From NCBI RefSeq assembly GCF_030817215.1, contig NZ_JAUSZA010000001.1:4004501-4068500 (forward strand): a stretch of DNA of 64,000 nucleotides, in the 5' to 3' direction. The DNA is from Paenibacillus sp. V4I3 (GTDB lineage Bacteria > Bacillota > Bacilli > Paenibacillales > NBRC-103111). The position numbers and the translations under genes are program-made. The notes below the pieces were generated by a model. It did not search any database. It was given only the letters and a program-made list of their open reading frames with translations, and was not told the DNA's origin. Below, in pieces: positions 7,890 to 17,082 of the stretch (position 1 is the first letter of the stretch; every line of letters begins with the position of its first letter).

Positions 7890-9020
7890 ATGGAGGAAGT
7901 ACCGGGCAAGCCACTGCGCCACGGCTACACCACTGGCTCCTGCGCAACCGCAGGAGCCAAAGCAGCACTAGTGGCGCTCATCGAGCAAGCGCCACAAACG
8001 CACGTACATATCCGTATCCCCATCGGGGAGACGGTTGAATTTGCCCTGCACAGCTGCGAATACACGCAACTGTGGGGCGAAGCCGCCGTCATCAAGGACG
8101 GCGGCGATGATCCCGATGCGACGCACGGTGCGGAGATCATCGTGCGCGTAAGCTTCCGTGCCGAGCCTGGCGTCGGCATCGATGGAGGCATAGGCGTTGG
8201 GCGCGTGACGAAGCCTGGCCTGCCCGTCGAGATCGGTCAAGCGGCGATCAACCCGGTCCCGCGGAAAATGATCCGCGAAACCGTGCAGGAAGTGCTTGAC
8301 CATTACGAGATCGTGCACGGTGTTGACGTGCTCGTATCTGTGCCCGCCGGCGAAGAAATCGCCAAGAAGACGCTGAATGGGCGTCTTGGCATCCTCGGCG
8401 GGATCTCGATTCTCGGCACCCGTGGCACGGTGGTGCCGTTCTCGAGTGCGGCCTACAAGGCCAGTGTCGCACAAGCGATTCGCGTAGCCGTGAAATGCGG
8501 CTGCAAGCATCTGGTGCTCTCGACCGGCGGCCGGACGGAAATATTCGGGATTAACATGTATCCCGAGCTTCCGGAGGAAGCTTTTATCGAGATGGGCGAT
8601 TTCGTCGGGTTTGCCCTGATTCAAGCCCAAAGGCAAGGCATTCGTAAGGTGACTTTGGTCGGCATGATGGGTAAATTCTCAAAGGTGGCACAGGGTGTGA
8701 TGATGGTGCATTCGAAGAGTGCTCCGGTTGATTTTGGGTTTCTTGCACAGGTCGCGATCGAATCGGAAGCGTCCGATGCGCTTGTTGAAGAAATCAGGGG
8801 TGCCAATACAGCCTCACAGGTTGGAGATTTAATGGCGGGTACAGGAAATTTACGTTATTTTGAGCGTTTATGCGAGCGCTGTAACCTAGCTGGACTAGAA
8901 GAGGTTGCGAGAGACGGGTTTGATTTCATAGAAACAGTGATCATTTCGATGAAAGCTGAACTCTTAGGGAAATCGGCGATGGTGAAGCTAAGCGAGAATG
9001 GAGAGAGTGCATACGAATGA
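7890..9020 (+). CDS. cbiD: Cobalt-precorrin-5B C1-methyltransferase CbiD
   Basis: A 376-residue SAM-dependent methylase of the CbiD family, specific to the cobalt-early pathway. The N-terminal hallmark [16 protein letters not shown] lies near residue 12. [13 protein letters not shown] (near 207) and the [19 protein letters not shown] stretch (near 258) are also conserved. Roughly the first 200 codons are much richer in G and C than neighbouring genes: by hand count 39 of the 60 bases at 8101-8160 are G or C. The stop overlaps the cbiET start (ATGA). Confidence 0.93.
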   Translation: MEEVPGKPLRHGYTTGSCATAGAKAALVALIEQAPQTHVHIRIPIGETVEFALHSCEYTQLWGEAAVIKDGGDDPDATHGAEIIVRVSFRAEPGVGIDGGIGVGRVTKPGLPVEIGQAAINPVPRKMIRETVQEVLDHYEIVHGVDVLVSVPAGEEIAKKTLNGRLGILGGISILGTRGTVVPFSSAAYKASVAQAIRVAVKCGCKHLVLSTGGRTEIFGINMYPELPEEAFIEMGDFVGFALIQAQRQGIRKVTLVGMMGKFSKVAQGVMMVHSKSAPVDFGFLAQVAIESEASDALVEEIRGANTASQVGDLMAGTGNLRYFERLCERCNLAGLEEVARDGFDFIETVIISMKAELLGKSAMVKLSENGESAYE

Positions 9021-10252
9021 GTAGAAGCGTGAAAGTGATTGGTGTCGGCGATAACGGACAAGGGAGCCTGCTCCCTTTATATATCAAATGGATTAATGAA
9101 AGTGAAGTGCTTGTTGGCGGAGAGCGTAATCTTGCCTTTTTTCCAGAATATAAGGGCGAGAGGATCGTCATAAAAGGCAGCTTGCCTGAGCTCATGAGTA
9201 AACTTCAAAAAGAAGAACGTTCCATTGTCATCTTGGCTTCTGGCGACCCGCTCTTTTATGGGATTGGCGGTTATGTAGAGAAGAAGCTGGAAGGTGTACA
9301 CATTTACCCGGCTGTTAGCTCGATTCAACTGGCTTTTGCCCGGATGGGGGAAAGCTGGCACGATGCTTATATCTCAAGCGTCCATGGACGGAGTATCAAG
9401 GGCTTGGCGCAGCGAATAGACGGGAAAGACAAAGTGGCCCTGCTCACGGATGAAACGAATTCACCGAGTGCGATTGCGGCTTATTTGCTTTCTTTTGGCA
9501 TGACCGAATATCGTGCCTTTGTGGCAGAGAATTTGGACGGAGCCGAAGAACGCTGTGGTTGGTACGATTTGGACCAGCTGGTCACGGAAACATTTTCACC
9601 ACTCAATGTGGTTATTTTGAAAAAACAAATCCAAGGTCCTGTTTGGCCGCTTGGCATTGAAGATGATCAGTTCGCCCAACGCAAACCGGATAAAGGGCTA
9701 ATAACGAAAAAAGAAATTCGCGTATTAAGCATCAGTCAATTAGCTTTACAAGTGGATAGTGTCGTATGGGATATTGGAACTTGTACAGGCTCCATAGCCA
9801 TTGAGGCGGCACGCGTAGCTCGTGAAGGTGCTGTATTTGCCATCGAGAAAAACGAAGACGATCTCCATAATTGCTTGGAAAACAGCGCCAAATTTCGTGT
9901 TGATCTTACGGCCGTACATGGCAGAGCACCAAAAGGTCTCGATGCTTTCGCTGATCCGGATGCCATCTTTATTGGCGGAAGCGGTGGAGAGATGCAAGAG
10001 CTGTTAGAAATATGTGCAGCTAGACTGAAGCCGAATGGCAGGATTGTGTTGAATGCAGCAACGATAGAGACGTTATACGAAGCTGATAAGACGTTTGAGA
10101 AGGTTGGTTTTACAACGCAGATATCGCTTGTACAAGTATCGCGCAGCAAGCCTATCCTACATATGAAACGATTCGACGCACTGAATCCGATCTACATCAT
10201 CACAGCGCAGCGCAAGCAGACGGATATGGAGGGAGGAACAGGCGATGAGTAA
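9017..10252 (+). CDS. cbiET: CbiET fusion: cobalt-precorrin-7 C5-methyltransferase / cobalt-precorrin-6B C15-methyltransferase
   Basis: 411 residues join two enzymes. CbiE (about 1-205) is a tetrapyrrole methylase with [12 protein letters not shown] at the start and [14 protein letters not shown] near 74. CbiT (about 225-405) is a Rossmann methylase with [16 protein letters not shown] near 253 and [13 protein letters not shown] near 317; it also decarboxylates the C12 acetate. The fused form corresponds to CobL of aerobic producers and is also found in B. megaterium. It overlaps cbiD by four bases and cbiL by eight. Confidence 0.94.
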   Translation: MSRSVKVIGVGDNGQGSLLPLYIKWINESEVLVGGERNLAFFPEYKGERIVIKGSLPELMSKLQKEERSIVILASGDPLFYGIGGYVEKKLEGVHIYPAVSSIQLAFARMGESWHDAYISSVHGRSIKGLAQRIDGKDKVALLTDETNSPSAIAAYLLSFGMTEYRAFVAENLDGAEERCGWYDLDQLVTETFSPLNVVILKKQIQGPVWPLGIEDDQFAQRKPDKGLITKKEIRVLSISQLALQVDSVVWDIGTCTGSIAIEAARVAREGAVFAIEKNEDDLHNCLENSAKFRVDLTAVHGRAPKGLDAFADPDAIFIGGSGGEMQELLEICAARLKPNGRIVLNAATIETLYEADKTFEKVGFTTQISLVQVSRSKPILHMKRFDALNPIYIITAQRKQTDMEGGTGDE

Positions 10253-10955
10253 TCTCGGTACACTATATGGTTTGGGTGTTGGCCCAGGCGATCCGGAATT
10301 AATTACGGTCAAGGCTTTTCGATTGTTAAAAGAATGTCCGGTGATCGCTTACCCAAGAAAGAAGCGTGGGGCCAAGAGCTATGCGCTAGCGATTACAGAG
10401 CTGTACGTGAATACGGAGCAAAAAGAAATGATGGGGCTCACTTTTCCAATGACAAGGGATAAAGAAGCGCTTGAAATGCAGTGGACGAAGACAGTTGAAA
10501 GTGTTTGGGGACATTTGGTGCAAGGGAAAGATGTTGCCTTTGTGACGGAAGGCGATCCGATGATTTACAGCACCTACATTCACTTGATGCGTCTTATGAA
10601 CGAACGTCATCCCGAAGTAAAGGCTGTCTCCATTCCAGGGATTTCTTCGATTAACGCGTCTGCATCTCGTTTGGGCGTCCCCTTAGCGGATGGTGACGAG
10701 CAAATTGCTATCGTCCCGGCGATGGACGACTACGACAAGATGCGCAAGGCCATTGAAGAACATGATTGTGTCGTGTTCATCAAGGTCGCTAAAGTGATAG
10801 ATTTGATGCTATCCGTACTTCGCGATCTCGGACTCGTGAATAAGGCATCCGTTTTAACCAAAGTTACTTCCTCGGAGGAAGAGATTTGGCGTAATGTGGA
10901 AGAACTGCAAGGACGAGAATTAGAATATTTAACCTTGATGGTGGTGAGAAAATAG
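10245..10955 (+). CDS. cbiL: Cobalt-factor II C20-methyltransferase CbiL
   Basis: 236 residues, the SAM-dependent methylase that adds the C20 methyl needed before ring contraction. Signatures are [17 protein letters not shown] at the start, [16 protein letters not shown] near 98 and [19 protein letters not shown] near 130. It is distinguished from CbiF by the FPMTRD segment near residue 66 and its position before cbiF. Start ATG at 10245 lies inside the cbiET 3' end; the stop abuts cbiF. Confidence 0.93.
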   Translation: MSNLGTLYGLGVGPGDPELITVKAFRLLKECPVIAYPRKKRGAKSYALAITELYVNTEQKEMMGLTFPMTRDKEALEMQWTKTVESVWGHLVQGKDVAFVTEGDPMIYSTYIHLMRLMNERHPEVKAVSIPGISSINASASRLGVPLADGDEQIAIVPAMDDYDKMRKAIEEHDCVVFIKVAKVIDLMLSVLRDLGLVNKASVLTKVTSSEEEIWRNVEELQGRELEYLTLMVVRK

Positions 10956-11732
10956 ATGAAACTCTATATTATTGGTGCAGGACCGGGAGATCCGGATTTG
11001 ATCACTGTGAAAGGCTTAAAGCTTCTTCAACAAGCAGATGTTGTGATGTATACAGACTCGCTTGTGAATGAAGAGTTGATCGCTAAGGCGAAGCCTGAAG
11101 CAGAAGTACTGAAAAGCTCGGGCATGGAGTTGGTGGAAATGGTTGGTATCATTGTCGACCGCCTTAAACAGGGGAAGATGGTCGTGCGTGTGCACACCGG
11201 AGATCCGGCCATGTTCGGTGCAACGATGGAACAAATCGCTTTGCTGCGTAAAGAAAACATTGGCTATGAAATTATTCCAGGCGTAAGCTCCGTTTTCGCT
11301 TCAGCCGCGGCTGTTGGCGCAGAGCTCACGATACCAGATCTTACCCAAACGGTTATTCTAACTCGAGCGGAAGGCCGTACGCCAGTGCCGGAGCTTGAGA
11401 AATTGCGTGATCTTGCCGCACATCATTGTACAATCGCCTTGTTTCTGAGCGCGACTTTAATCAAGAAAGTTGTTAGCGAGTTTATTGAGGCGGGGTGGAG
11501 TGAGGAGACACCTGTTGCGGTTGTTCAGCGTGCTACTTGGCCTGATCAGCTAATTGTTCGTACAACGGTAGGAAAGCTGGAAGAGGATATGCGGAGCCAT
11601 GGTATCCGTTCGCATGCGATGATATTGGCAGGCTGGGCATTGGATCCGGAAATTCACGGCAAAGAGGAGTATCGCTCCAAGTTATACGATAAATCATTTA
11701 CGCACCGCTTCCGCAGAGGTGTTAAGCCATGA
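10956..11732 (+). CDS. cbiF: Cobalt-precorrin-4 C11-methyltransferase CbiF
   Basis: 258 residues of the tetrapyrrole methylase fold: YIIGAGPGDPDLITVKG at the start, RVHTGDPAMFGATMEQI near 80, and IPGVSSVFASAAAVGAELT near 104, the last typical of CbiF/CobM. It follows cbiL with no gap and overlaps cbiG by four bases. The ribosome site GGTGAGAAAATAG lies inside cbiL. Confidence 0.94.
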   Translation: MKLYIIGAGPGDPDLITVKGLKLLQQADVVMYTDSLVNEELIAKAKPEAEVLKSSGMELVEMVGIIVDRLKQGKMVVRVHTGDPAMFGATMEQIALLRKENIGYEIIPGVSSVFASAAAVGAELTIPDLTQTVILTRAEGRTPVPELEKLRDLAAHHCTIALFLSATLIKKVVSEFIEAGWSEETPVAVVQRATWPDQLIVRTTVGKLEEDMRSHGIRSHAMILAGWALDPEIHGKEEYRSKLYDKSFTHRFRRGVKP

Positions 11733-12886
11733 CGATTAGTCTTCAAGAGGGAGTCATTCCTGTTATACGACAGCAAAATGACTATGCGATCGTAGCTATT
11801 ACGAAGCATGGCGTCGAGATTGCACGTAAGCTGAATGAGCAAATGAGCGGCACGGATGTATATTACATGAGCAAATTCGTCAAAGGTGACGAAGAGCAGC
11901 GCTCGATACAACTTTTTACAGGTAGTGTTCGGTTACTATTTCCAGCCTTATTTCCTGCTTATCAAGGACTTATTATCATCATTTCCCTCGGTGCTGTTGT
12001 TCGTATGATTGCTCCGCTCTTACAGGATAAAAAGAAAGATCCGGGGGTTGTCGTCATTGATGATAACGGGGAGAATGTAATCAGTATGCTTTCAGGACAT
12101 TTGGGTGGCGCCAATGAGCTGACCCATGAGGTTGCGGCAGCCATTGGGGCTAGAGCTGTCATTACGACGGCTTCGGATGTTCAAAAAACGATTCCTGTTG
12201 ATCTCTTCGGCCGTCGTTTCGGCTGGGTTTGGGACTCGGCAGATAAACTGACCCCGGTCAGCGCTGCTGTCGTTAATGAAGAACGAATTGCTGTTATTCA
12301 GGAATCGGGTGAACCGAATTGGTGGACGCACGAACGCCCAATACCCGCCAATATTGGGCGGTTTACATCGATTTCGGATGGTCGAGCAAGCGAGCCGAAT
12401 GCCGTTCTGCTCATTACGCATCGTCTTTTGGAGCCAGAGGAGGAAAGCATTCTAACTAACGGTGTGCTGTACAGACCGAAAGTTATCATTCTCGGAATAG
12501 GCTGTAACCGCGGAACTTCAGCTGATGAAATTGAACAAGTCATACAATTAACACTTGAAGAGCTTTCATTTTCCATACGAAGTGTGAAAGCAGTTTGTAC
12601 GATTGATTTGAAGAAGGACGAAGTAGGCTTGCTCGAGGTTACGCGTAATCACGGCTGGGAGTTCATCACCTATTCACCTGAAGAGTTGAACACTGTGACC
12701 GTTGAGGCACCTTCTGAGACTGTGTATCAGTTTACAGGAGCGTATGCGGTAAGTGAGCCGGCTGTTATGCTTTATACGGGCCAAGACAAACTAGCAGTAG
12801 TTAAGAAAAAATCAGGAAATGTCACCATTTCTGTGGGATTACTCGACTTTACTGGTTCTGCTCCATTCGAACGAGGTGCCTTGTGA
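11729..12886 (+). CDS. cbiG: Cobalt-precorrin-5A hydrolase CbiG
   Basis: 385 residues. It opens the delta-lactone of cobalt-precorrin-5A and releases the two-carbon fragment as acetaldehyde, a step unique to the anaerobic pathway. The N-terminal domain carries the motif SGHLGGANELTHEVAAAIGA near residue 119, and the C-terminal cobE-like domain starts at GIGCNRGTSADEIE near 255. An ATGA overlap links it to cbiF, and its stop overlaps the cbiA start. Confidence 0.93.
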   Translation: MTISLQEGVIPVIRQQNDYAIVAITKHGVEIARKLNEQMSGTDVYYMSKFVKGDEEQRSIQLFTGSVRLLFPALFPAYQGLIIIISLGAVVRMIAPLLQDKKKDPGVVVIDDNGENVISMLSGHLGGANELTHEVAAAIGARAVITTASDVQKTIPVDLFGRRFGWVWDSADKLTPVSAAVVNEERIAVIQESGEPNWWTHERPIPANIGRFTSISDGRASEPNAVLLITHRLLEPEEESILTNGVLYRPKVIILGIGCNRGTSADEIEQVIQLTLEELSFSIRSVKAVCTIDLKKDEVGLLEVTRNHGWEFITYSPEELNTVTVEAPSETVYQFTGAYAVSEPAVMLYTGQDKLAVVKKKSGNVTISVGLLDFTGSAPFERGAL

Positions 12887-14275
12887 TGGATCGGCGGATT
12901 GTCATTGCAGGCACAGGCAGTGGTGTAGGGAAGACCACCTTGACCATCGGTATTATGGCTGCTTTACAGAAACGAGGAATTACGGTTCAGGGATTTAAGT
13001 GTGGTCCCGATTATATTGATCCAACCTATCATTCGGCAGTGACGGGAAGGCCTTCACGCAACTTGGATTCATGGATGACTGGGAGTGAAGCAGTGAAGGA
13101 AATATTTGAACGCGGAAGTCAAGCTTCAGATATATCGATAATCGAAGGTGTTATGGGGATGTTTGATGGCAAAAACCCACTAACAGATGAAGGCAGTACC
13201 GCGGATATAGGACGCATCCTAGGTGCTCCGATCGTATTAATTGTCAACATTGCCAGTATGGCTAGAAGCGCCGCTGCAATCGTGAAAGGCTTTCAGCAGT
13301 TTGGTCAAGGCGATAGCATTGTCGGTGTTATTGTCAATCGAGCAGGCAGCGAAGGGCATTATAAGATGGTAAAGCAAGCTATCGAGCAGGAATGTGGTGT
13401 TCCTGTCCTTGGGTATCTGCCGCGTGATGCGAACATTGAACTTCCTGAAAGGCACTTAGGTCTAGTTCCATCGATTGAGCGAGGCGAGCTCCAACCTTTT
13501 TTTGAGTTTTTAGCTGAAAAAGTGACCGCACATATAGATTTGGACCTTTTGTTGGATTTAGCCGCAGCTGAGCCAATAGATTGTAAGCCCGTTTTATTCA
13601 CTAGCAAAGATCAACTTGAGGTATCGAAACGAGTTAAAATCGCGATCGCCAAAGATGCCGCATTTCACTTTTATTATCCGGAAAATCTGGAGCTGTTAGA
13701 GGCGGGGGGGGCGGAATGTGTATTCTTTTCGCCGCTTGCAGGTGAAGTGGTTCCTCTTGATGCGGATGGACTTTACATTGGTGGAGGATTTCCCGAGGAA
13801 TTCGCGGAGCGATTAGCTGCCGAAGAAGCAGTTAAGTCTTCTGTCCGCAGCCGAATTGAGGAAGGTATTCCGACACTCGCTGAATGCGGTGGATTTATGT
13901 TCCTCACGGAACAAATTGTAGATACTGCAGGAAATGAATTTCCAATGGTGGGCATGATCCCGCGGAAAAGTCACCATGCAAACCAAGTTAGCAGCGCTAG
14001 GTTACCGCGAGGCTGCAGGTGTAGAGGAAAACTTCTTGCTGCCCGCAGGTGAACAGGCTCGCGGCCATGAATTTCATTATTCAACTTTTCAAGCTAATGA
14101 GGGTGCGGATGTGAAAGCTGCCTTTCAATCGAAGGGCAGGCTTGGAACCAAAGCAGATGGATATCTCACAGGGAATCTTGTTGCCGGCTATACACATTTG
14201 CATTTCGCATCTAATCCGAACATGGTGAAGGAATGGATTCATGCGTGTAAGCAATATCAACAAAGTCGTAAATAA
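12883..14275 (+). pseudogene. cbiA: Cobyrinate a,c-diamide synthase CbiA, frame broken by one extra base near 13966-13969
   Basis: CbiA amidates the a and c side chains of cobyrinate using ATP and glutamine. The first 360 codons are normal: P-loop GTGSGVGKTT, KCGPDYIDPTYHSAV, EGVMGMFDG and the glutamine-amidotransferase nucleophile AECGGFMFL (Cys near 333). After GMIPRK the frame runs into unrelated codons and stops at 14052. The true continuation (VTMQTKLAALGYREAAG, then GHEFHYST with the amidotransferase His, ending QQSRK) is in the +1 frame to 14275. Reading the AAAA at 13966-13969 as AAA restores a normal protein of about 463 residues. Strain mutation and sequence error are both possible. 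This is the last cbi gene here; no cbiP, cbiB or btuR follows. Confidence 0.88.
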
Positions 14276-14278
14276 CAA

Positions 14279-14313
14279 TGAAACCCCTTAGCTGAGTTAG
14301 CTAGGGGGTTTCG
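14279..14313. terminator. Intrinsic terminator closing the cbi operon
   Basis: GAAACCCCTTAGCT pairs with AGCTAGGGGGTTTC around a short loop, between the end of cbiA and the convergent small gene. Confidence 0.8.
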
Positions 14314-14321
14314 TCATGCCA

Positions 14322-14588
14322 TTATTTTATGAATGTTAGAGCTTGATCCGCGATTGAATATTTGTAACGGTCAAGACAGTTGCAAAGGTAATCTTTGCGG
14401 CATATCGGACAAGGTTCTTTCATCAATCTATTCAAATCAGTCACTTTGCCGATACCGGTTTCGGAATCTCTTTCGAAGAAAAGACGGCATTTGTTGCGGT
14501 CTTTCAGTGAGACAACGACTTCGAAAAGACCATTTTTTTTATTATCACTAACTATTGTTGCATCTACTACCTGCGGATCGTATGCCAT
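14322..14588 (-). CDS. Small protein with CPxCx5CxC zinc cluster, unknown function
   Basis: 88 residues. A beta-rich N-terminal half (DATIVSDNKKNGLFEVVVSL) precedes a cysteine cluster, CPICRKDYLCNC, near residues 59-70, likely a metal site. I do not recognise the family. The ATG (complement of 14586-14588) follows AGGAGGAATTA. Its leader carries one copy of each hairpin family described at 14605-14624 and 14664-14691. Confidence 0.62.
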   Translation of the reverse strand: MAYDPQVVDATIVSDNKKNGLFEVVVSLKDRNKCRLFFERDSETGIGKVTDLNRLMKEPCPICRKDYLCNCLDRYKYSIADQALTFIK

Positions 14589-14604
14589 TGTAATTCCTCC
14601 TAAG

Positions 14605-14624
14605 AGTTTTGCTTTAGCAAAACT
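14605..14624 (-). repeat. Family A leader hairpin, single copy
   Basis: The palindrome AGTTTTGCTAAAGCAAAACT (read on the minus strand) is followed directly by CTTAGGAGG, the ribosome site of the zinc-cluster gene, and preceded by GCTTACGTAGAA. The same palindrome and flanks recur upstream of ribBA and spmA. Confidence 0.8.
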
Positions 14625-14663
14625 TTCTACGTAAGCTTAAGCATAAACTAGCATTGTCGTATA

Positions 14664-14691
14664 GGGATCTTTGACCTCGGATCAAAGTCTC
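14664..14691 (-). repeat. Family B leader hairpin
   Basis: On the minus strand GAGACTTTGATCC...GGTCAAAGATCCC forms a stem about 40 bases upstream of the family A hairpin. The same GAGACTTTGA / TCAAAGATCCC arms occur in tandem before ytfI and, in the opposite orientation, before spoIIAA. Confidence 0.72.
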
Positions 14692-14768
14692 ACCTCGTTG
14701 TTTAGCTTGTGCGCATTAGTATATTATATAAATAAAAAAGATTTAATTCAATAGGAGGACCTACACTG

Positions 14769-15023
14769 GTGATTATGGACTATTGTGAGCAGGAAATTAT
14801 CGAAGGGAAGGTACAGCTCCACATCGGACTTCAGTTTGAAGATGAACCTGATTCCTTATATGTAGCGGAGTTAGAGCTGGGAGATAACGGAGTTGTGAGG
14901 GAGTGGAAGCTGTTCTTTAACGGATTTGATTGTAATTATACCTTTCGTCCTGCGGAAAGAGATGCGTTAGTCCGTTATGCAGCCGAACAAGGAATCACGA
15001 TCCAAGAGCATAATGAAGCATGA
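14769..15023 (+). CDS. Small acidic hypothetical protein, 84 residues
   Basis: A soluble acidic protein with no recognised domain. It has a beta-rich N-terminus (GKVQLHIGLQFEDEPDSLYV) and a helical C-terminus. The GTG start at 14769 follows AGGAGG at 14753-14758 with ten bases between; the ATG at 14775 is the alternative. An AT-rich stretch with TATATT/TATATA near 14721 may be the promoter. It converges with, and overlaps the 3' end of, the small basic gene on the other strand. Confidence 0.55.
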   Translation: MIMDYCEQEIIEGKVQLHIGLQFEDEPDSLYVAELELGDNGVVREWKLFFNGFDCNYTFRPAERDALVRYAAEQGITIQEHNEA

Positions 15024-15223
15024 AAAAAGGAATCATCACCATGCGAATGGTTCAAATTCCTTGATTTGTGTTTATGATTTTGTTTAGTTAGTAATTGTTT
15101 CAATGTAGGCATCGTTTTGGTTACGGGGTTGACTCCATGCCAGTGCAGTCGATTGATAGCAGGATCGAGCTTGCCTTCGCGTAAACTTCGTTGTCGATTT
15201 TTTTGTGCTTGGGTTCGTGACAT
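14975..15223 (-). CDS. Small basic protein, YqkK-like, with a C-terminus read through a terminator
   Basis: 82 residues, starting MSRTQAQKNRQRSLREGKLD and containing HWHGVNPVTKTMPTLKQL and KQNHKHKSR. The WHGVNPV motif and basic composition recall the small YqkK-type proteins of bacilli, from memory only. Function is unknown. The ATG (complement of 15221-15223) follows AAGAGGAAT. The last 25 or so residues come from the terminator hairpin at 15027-15062 and from the antisense of the neighbouring gene, so the original stop may have been lost. Confidence 0.6.
   Translation of the reverse strand: MSRTQAQKNRQRSLREGKLDPAINRLHWHGVNPVTKTMPTLKQLLTKQNHKHKSRNLNHSHGDDSFFHASLCSWIVIPCSAA
15027..15062. terminator. 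Bidirectional terminator overlapping the small basic gene
   Basis: AAGGAAT...ATTCCTT with an inner ACCAT/ATGGT pairing. It has an A run on its left and TTGATTT on its right, and lies just after the stop of the 84-residue gene. Confidence 0.65.
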
Positions 15224-15352
15224 TGGGATTCCTCTTTTCCTCTTACAAATTTGATTGTTACTCATGTTAATTGTAATTAATCAGTTACCTAGCTGCAATG
15301 GAAAGTTTTCTTATCAATCATATATTCACTTCATTTAGAAAAGGGTGAGGGC

Positions 15353-15529
15353 TTGCGTATTCAAATTCAACTAGCCGTGTCGGGCGAAATGGTCAAGCAG
15401 GATGTACTTGAAATAGCGGAATATAAACTTGGTGAAATGACGGATGAAGAAATCGAAAGTGCGATTGAAATAAAAATCCGCACATGGGTAGATCGAATGG
15501 TGCAAGTTGAATGGGAAGTGCTTGAATAA
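15353..15529 (+). CDS. Small hypothetical protein, 58 residues
   Basis: An open frame from TTG 15353 to TAA 15527-15529. It begins MRIQIQLAVSGEMVKQDVLE and ends IRTWVDRMVQVEWEVLE. AAAGGGTGAGGG lies directly upstream as a ribosome site, and a strong terminator follows. The peptide is acidic and amphipathic, with no recognised family. The start codon, ribosome site and terminator together make it a likely real gene despite its size. Confidence 0.58.
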   Translation: MRIQIQLAVSGEMVKQDVLEIAEYKLGEMTDEEIESAIEIKIRTWVDRMVQVEWEVLE

Positions 15530-15552
15530 CGAAGCAAGGAACGTAGAATATA

Positions 15553-15590
15553 CAGAGCTCCGAAGGAGGTTAAACCCCCTTGGAGCTCTT
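15553..15590. terminator. Strong intrinsic terminator
   Basis: AGAGCTCCGAAGGAGG pairs with CCCCCTTGGAGCTCT (one bulge) around TTAAA, followed by TTTG. It separates the 58-residue gene from the convergent 61-residue gene. Confidence 0.85.
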
Positions 15591-15611
15591 TGTGTGCAAT
15601 CTTATGTATGT

Positions 15612-15797
15612 TTAGTGAACGATGTTGCCTACTCCAGTCTTTTGCAAGGCGTGCTCCCAGCTAGGGTAGTAATACAGGGCATTTTTCATAAGATCAGGAT
15701 GCAGCTTCTTCACATTTTTTTTGGCTAGCGACTCTCCGGTGTTGTGAAGCTGTACAATGTGGCCTAACACTTCGTCTGCGCTCATGTTTAGCTCCAT
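15612..15797 (-). CDS. Small protein with one SWxxAL helical DNA-binding-like repeat
   Basis: 61 residues. The segment LHPDLMKNALYYYPSWEHALQKTG resembles one unit of the short helical repeat (hydrophobic-P-x-L ... F/Y-x-SWxxAL-x-x-x-G) found in several phage, homing-endonuclease and regulator proteins, where it is thought to contact nucleic acid. The ATG (complement of 15795-15797) follows AAAGGAGA. It is transcribed divergently from steA. Function is unknown; the repeat resemblance is from memory. Confidence 0.6.
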   Translation of the reverse strand: MELNMSADEVLGHIVQLHNTGESLAKKNVKKLHPDLMKNALYYYPSWEHALQKTGVGNIVH

Positions 15798-15927
15798 GGA
15801 TGTTTCATCTCCTTTCAATAAGAATATAACCCAATACTTGCCATCAGATAGGTAAAATATACATAGAATATAGTGGCGAAGGGCAAAATAAGTAGGCCAA
15901 GAGACGAATGGAAAGTCGGTGTCTATC

Positions 15928-17082
15928 ATGAATTGGCCCTCGTTGTCATTGTTTTCTTCGAAGCCGCTGCCGCTCTGCAAAGGGAAGATTAGCGTAGGGG
16001 CGATTACGAAAGTATTGCTGCGTGATTTGCCGCCAGGCCGAATCGTTGTTCTTCAGCACCGTGACCTGGATGAAGTCATTGCACAGGAACTCATCGATCG
16101 TAAAGTCAAAGCGATCATTAATTGCCAACAAACGATGAGTGGCACGTATCCGACCCAAGGACCCCTGTTGCTGCTGCAGCAGCAAATACCGATTTGGGAA
16201 GTGGAATCATCTGCGTTCGAAGCTTTTGAATCGAATAAGGAGATTTCGATTTATGAAGATAGGATCATCGCCGAAGATCAGCATATCTCCTGTACCGCAT
16301 TTACACGTGAAAATTGGATAAGCTTGCAGCAGCTAGCGAATGATCAATCGTCAAGGCTATTGGAGCAATTTATTGATAATACGTTAACCTATGCAATTCG
16401 GGAGAAGCAAGCTGTTATGGAGCCGCTGCCCTCACTACCCTTACGGACGAACTGCGAGGGTAAGTATGTGTTGGTTGTATCCAGAAGGAAGGGATTTAAG
16501 AAGGATTTGCTTGCCGCAAAAGCATTTATCTCTAAGGTCAAGCCGATTCTGATTGGGGTAGATGGGGGAGCCGACGCACTGCTGGAGTGCGGTTATCAGC
16601 CGGATCTTATTGTAGGCGATATGGACAGCGTGACGGATCGAGCCCTTTTGTGCGGTGCGGAGTTAATTGTCCATGCTTACCCGAATGGAACGGCACCGGG
16701 GATGGCTCGTACGAACGCATTAGGGTTATTCGCGCATGTACTGCCTTGCTTCGGAACCAGTGAGGATGCGGCGCTTTTACTCGCCTTTGAGCAGCGGGGG
16801 GAGTGGCTAGTTACGGTTGGCGCGCATACCCATATGATTGATTTTCTGGAAAAAGGGAGGGAGGGCATGGGAAGCACGCTTCTTGTTCGGATGAAGGTAG
16901 GATCGCGTTTGGTAGATATCAAAAGTATAGGCGCCCTATATAAGCAGCCGTATCTATGGACGAAAGAGGTTGCCACCACTGCTTTTCTTTCACTTTTCTT
17001 TATTGCTTTAGGGCTTTTTCAGCTTCACTGGATTTTGAAGCGAGTTGCTCACGTTGTTTGGAAGCTTGGAGGTGAAGGATGA
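15928..17082 (+). CDS. steA: SteA-like cytokinetic-ring protein (thiamine pyrophosphokinase-like domain, membrane tail)
   Basis: About 384 residues. The central part (about 170-330) has the thiamine-pyrophosphokinase-type core: DGGADALLECGYQPDLIVGD with MDSV following. An N-terminal domain carries RIVVLQHRDLDEVIAQELI and the INCQQTMSGTYPTQGP stretch, and a C-terminal membrane helix lies around 345-365. This layout matches the SteA family, named for a Corynebacterium cell-division protein working with SteB. No nucleotide-salvage context is present, and no steB partner is evident next to it. The start is uncertain: ATG 15928 or GTG 15919 after GGAAAG. ATGA overlap joins it to the GT2 gene. Confidence 0.8.
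   Translation: MNWPSLSLFSSKPLPLCKGKISVGAITKVLLRDLPPGRIVVLQHRDLDEVIAQELIDRKVKAIINCQQTMSGTYPTQGPLLLLQQQIPIWEVESSAFEAFESNKEISIYEDRIIAEDQHISCTAFTRENWISLQQLANDQSSRLLEQFIDNTLTYAIREKQAVMEPLPSLPLRTNCEGKYVLVVSRRKGFKKDLLAAKAFISKVKPILIGVDGGADALLECGYQPDLIVGDMDSVTDRALLCGAELIVHAYPNGTAPGMARTNALGLFAHVLPCFGTSEDAALLLAFEQRGEWLVTVGAHTHMIDFLEKGREGMGSTLLVRMKVGSRLVDIKSIGALYKQPYLWTKEVATTAFLSLFFIALGLFQLHWILKRVAHVVWKLGGEG

Noticed and set aside
7968..8636. Long minus-strand frame (222 codons) opposite cbiD
   Set aside because: Long antisense frames are expected in GC-rich coding DNA; composition and lack of a start signal mark it as a shadow of cbiD.
13700..13712. Run of eight G in cbiA as the site of the frameshift
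   Set aside because: The frame is correct on both sides (EAGGAEC), and family motifs continue to 13966; the break is at the later A run.
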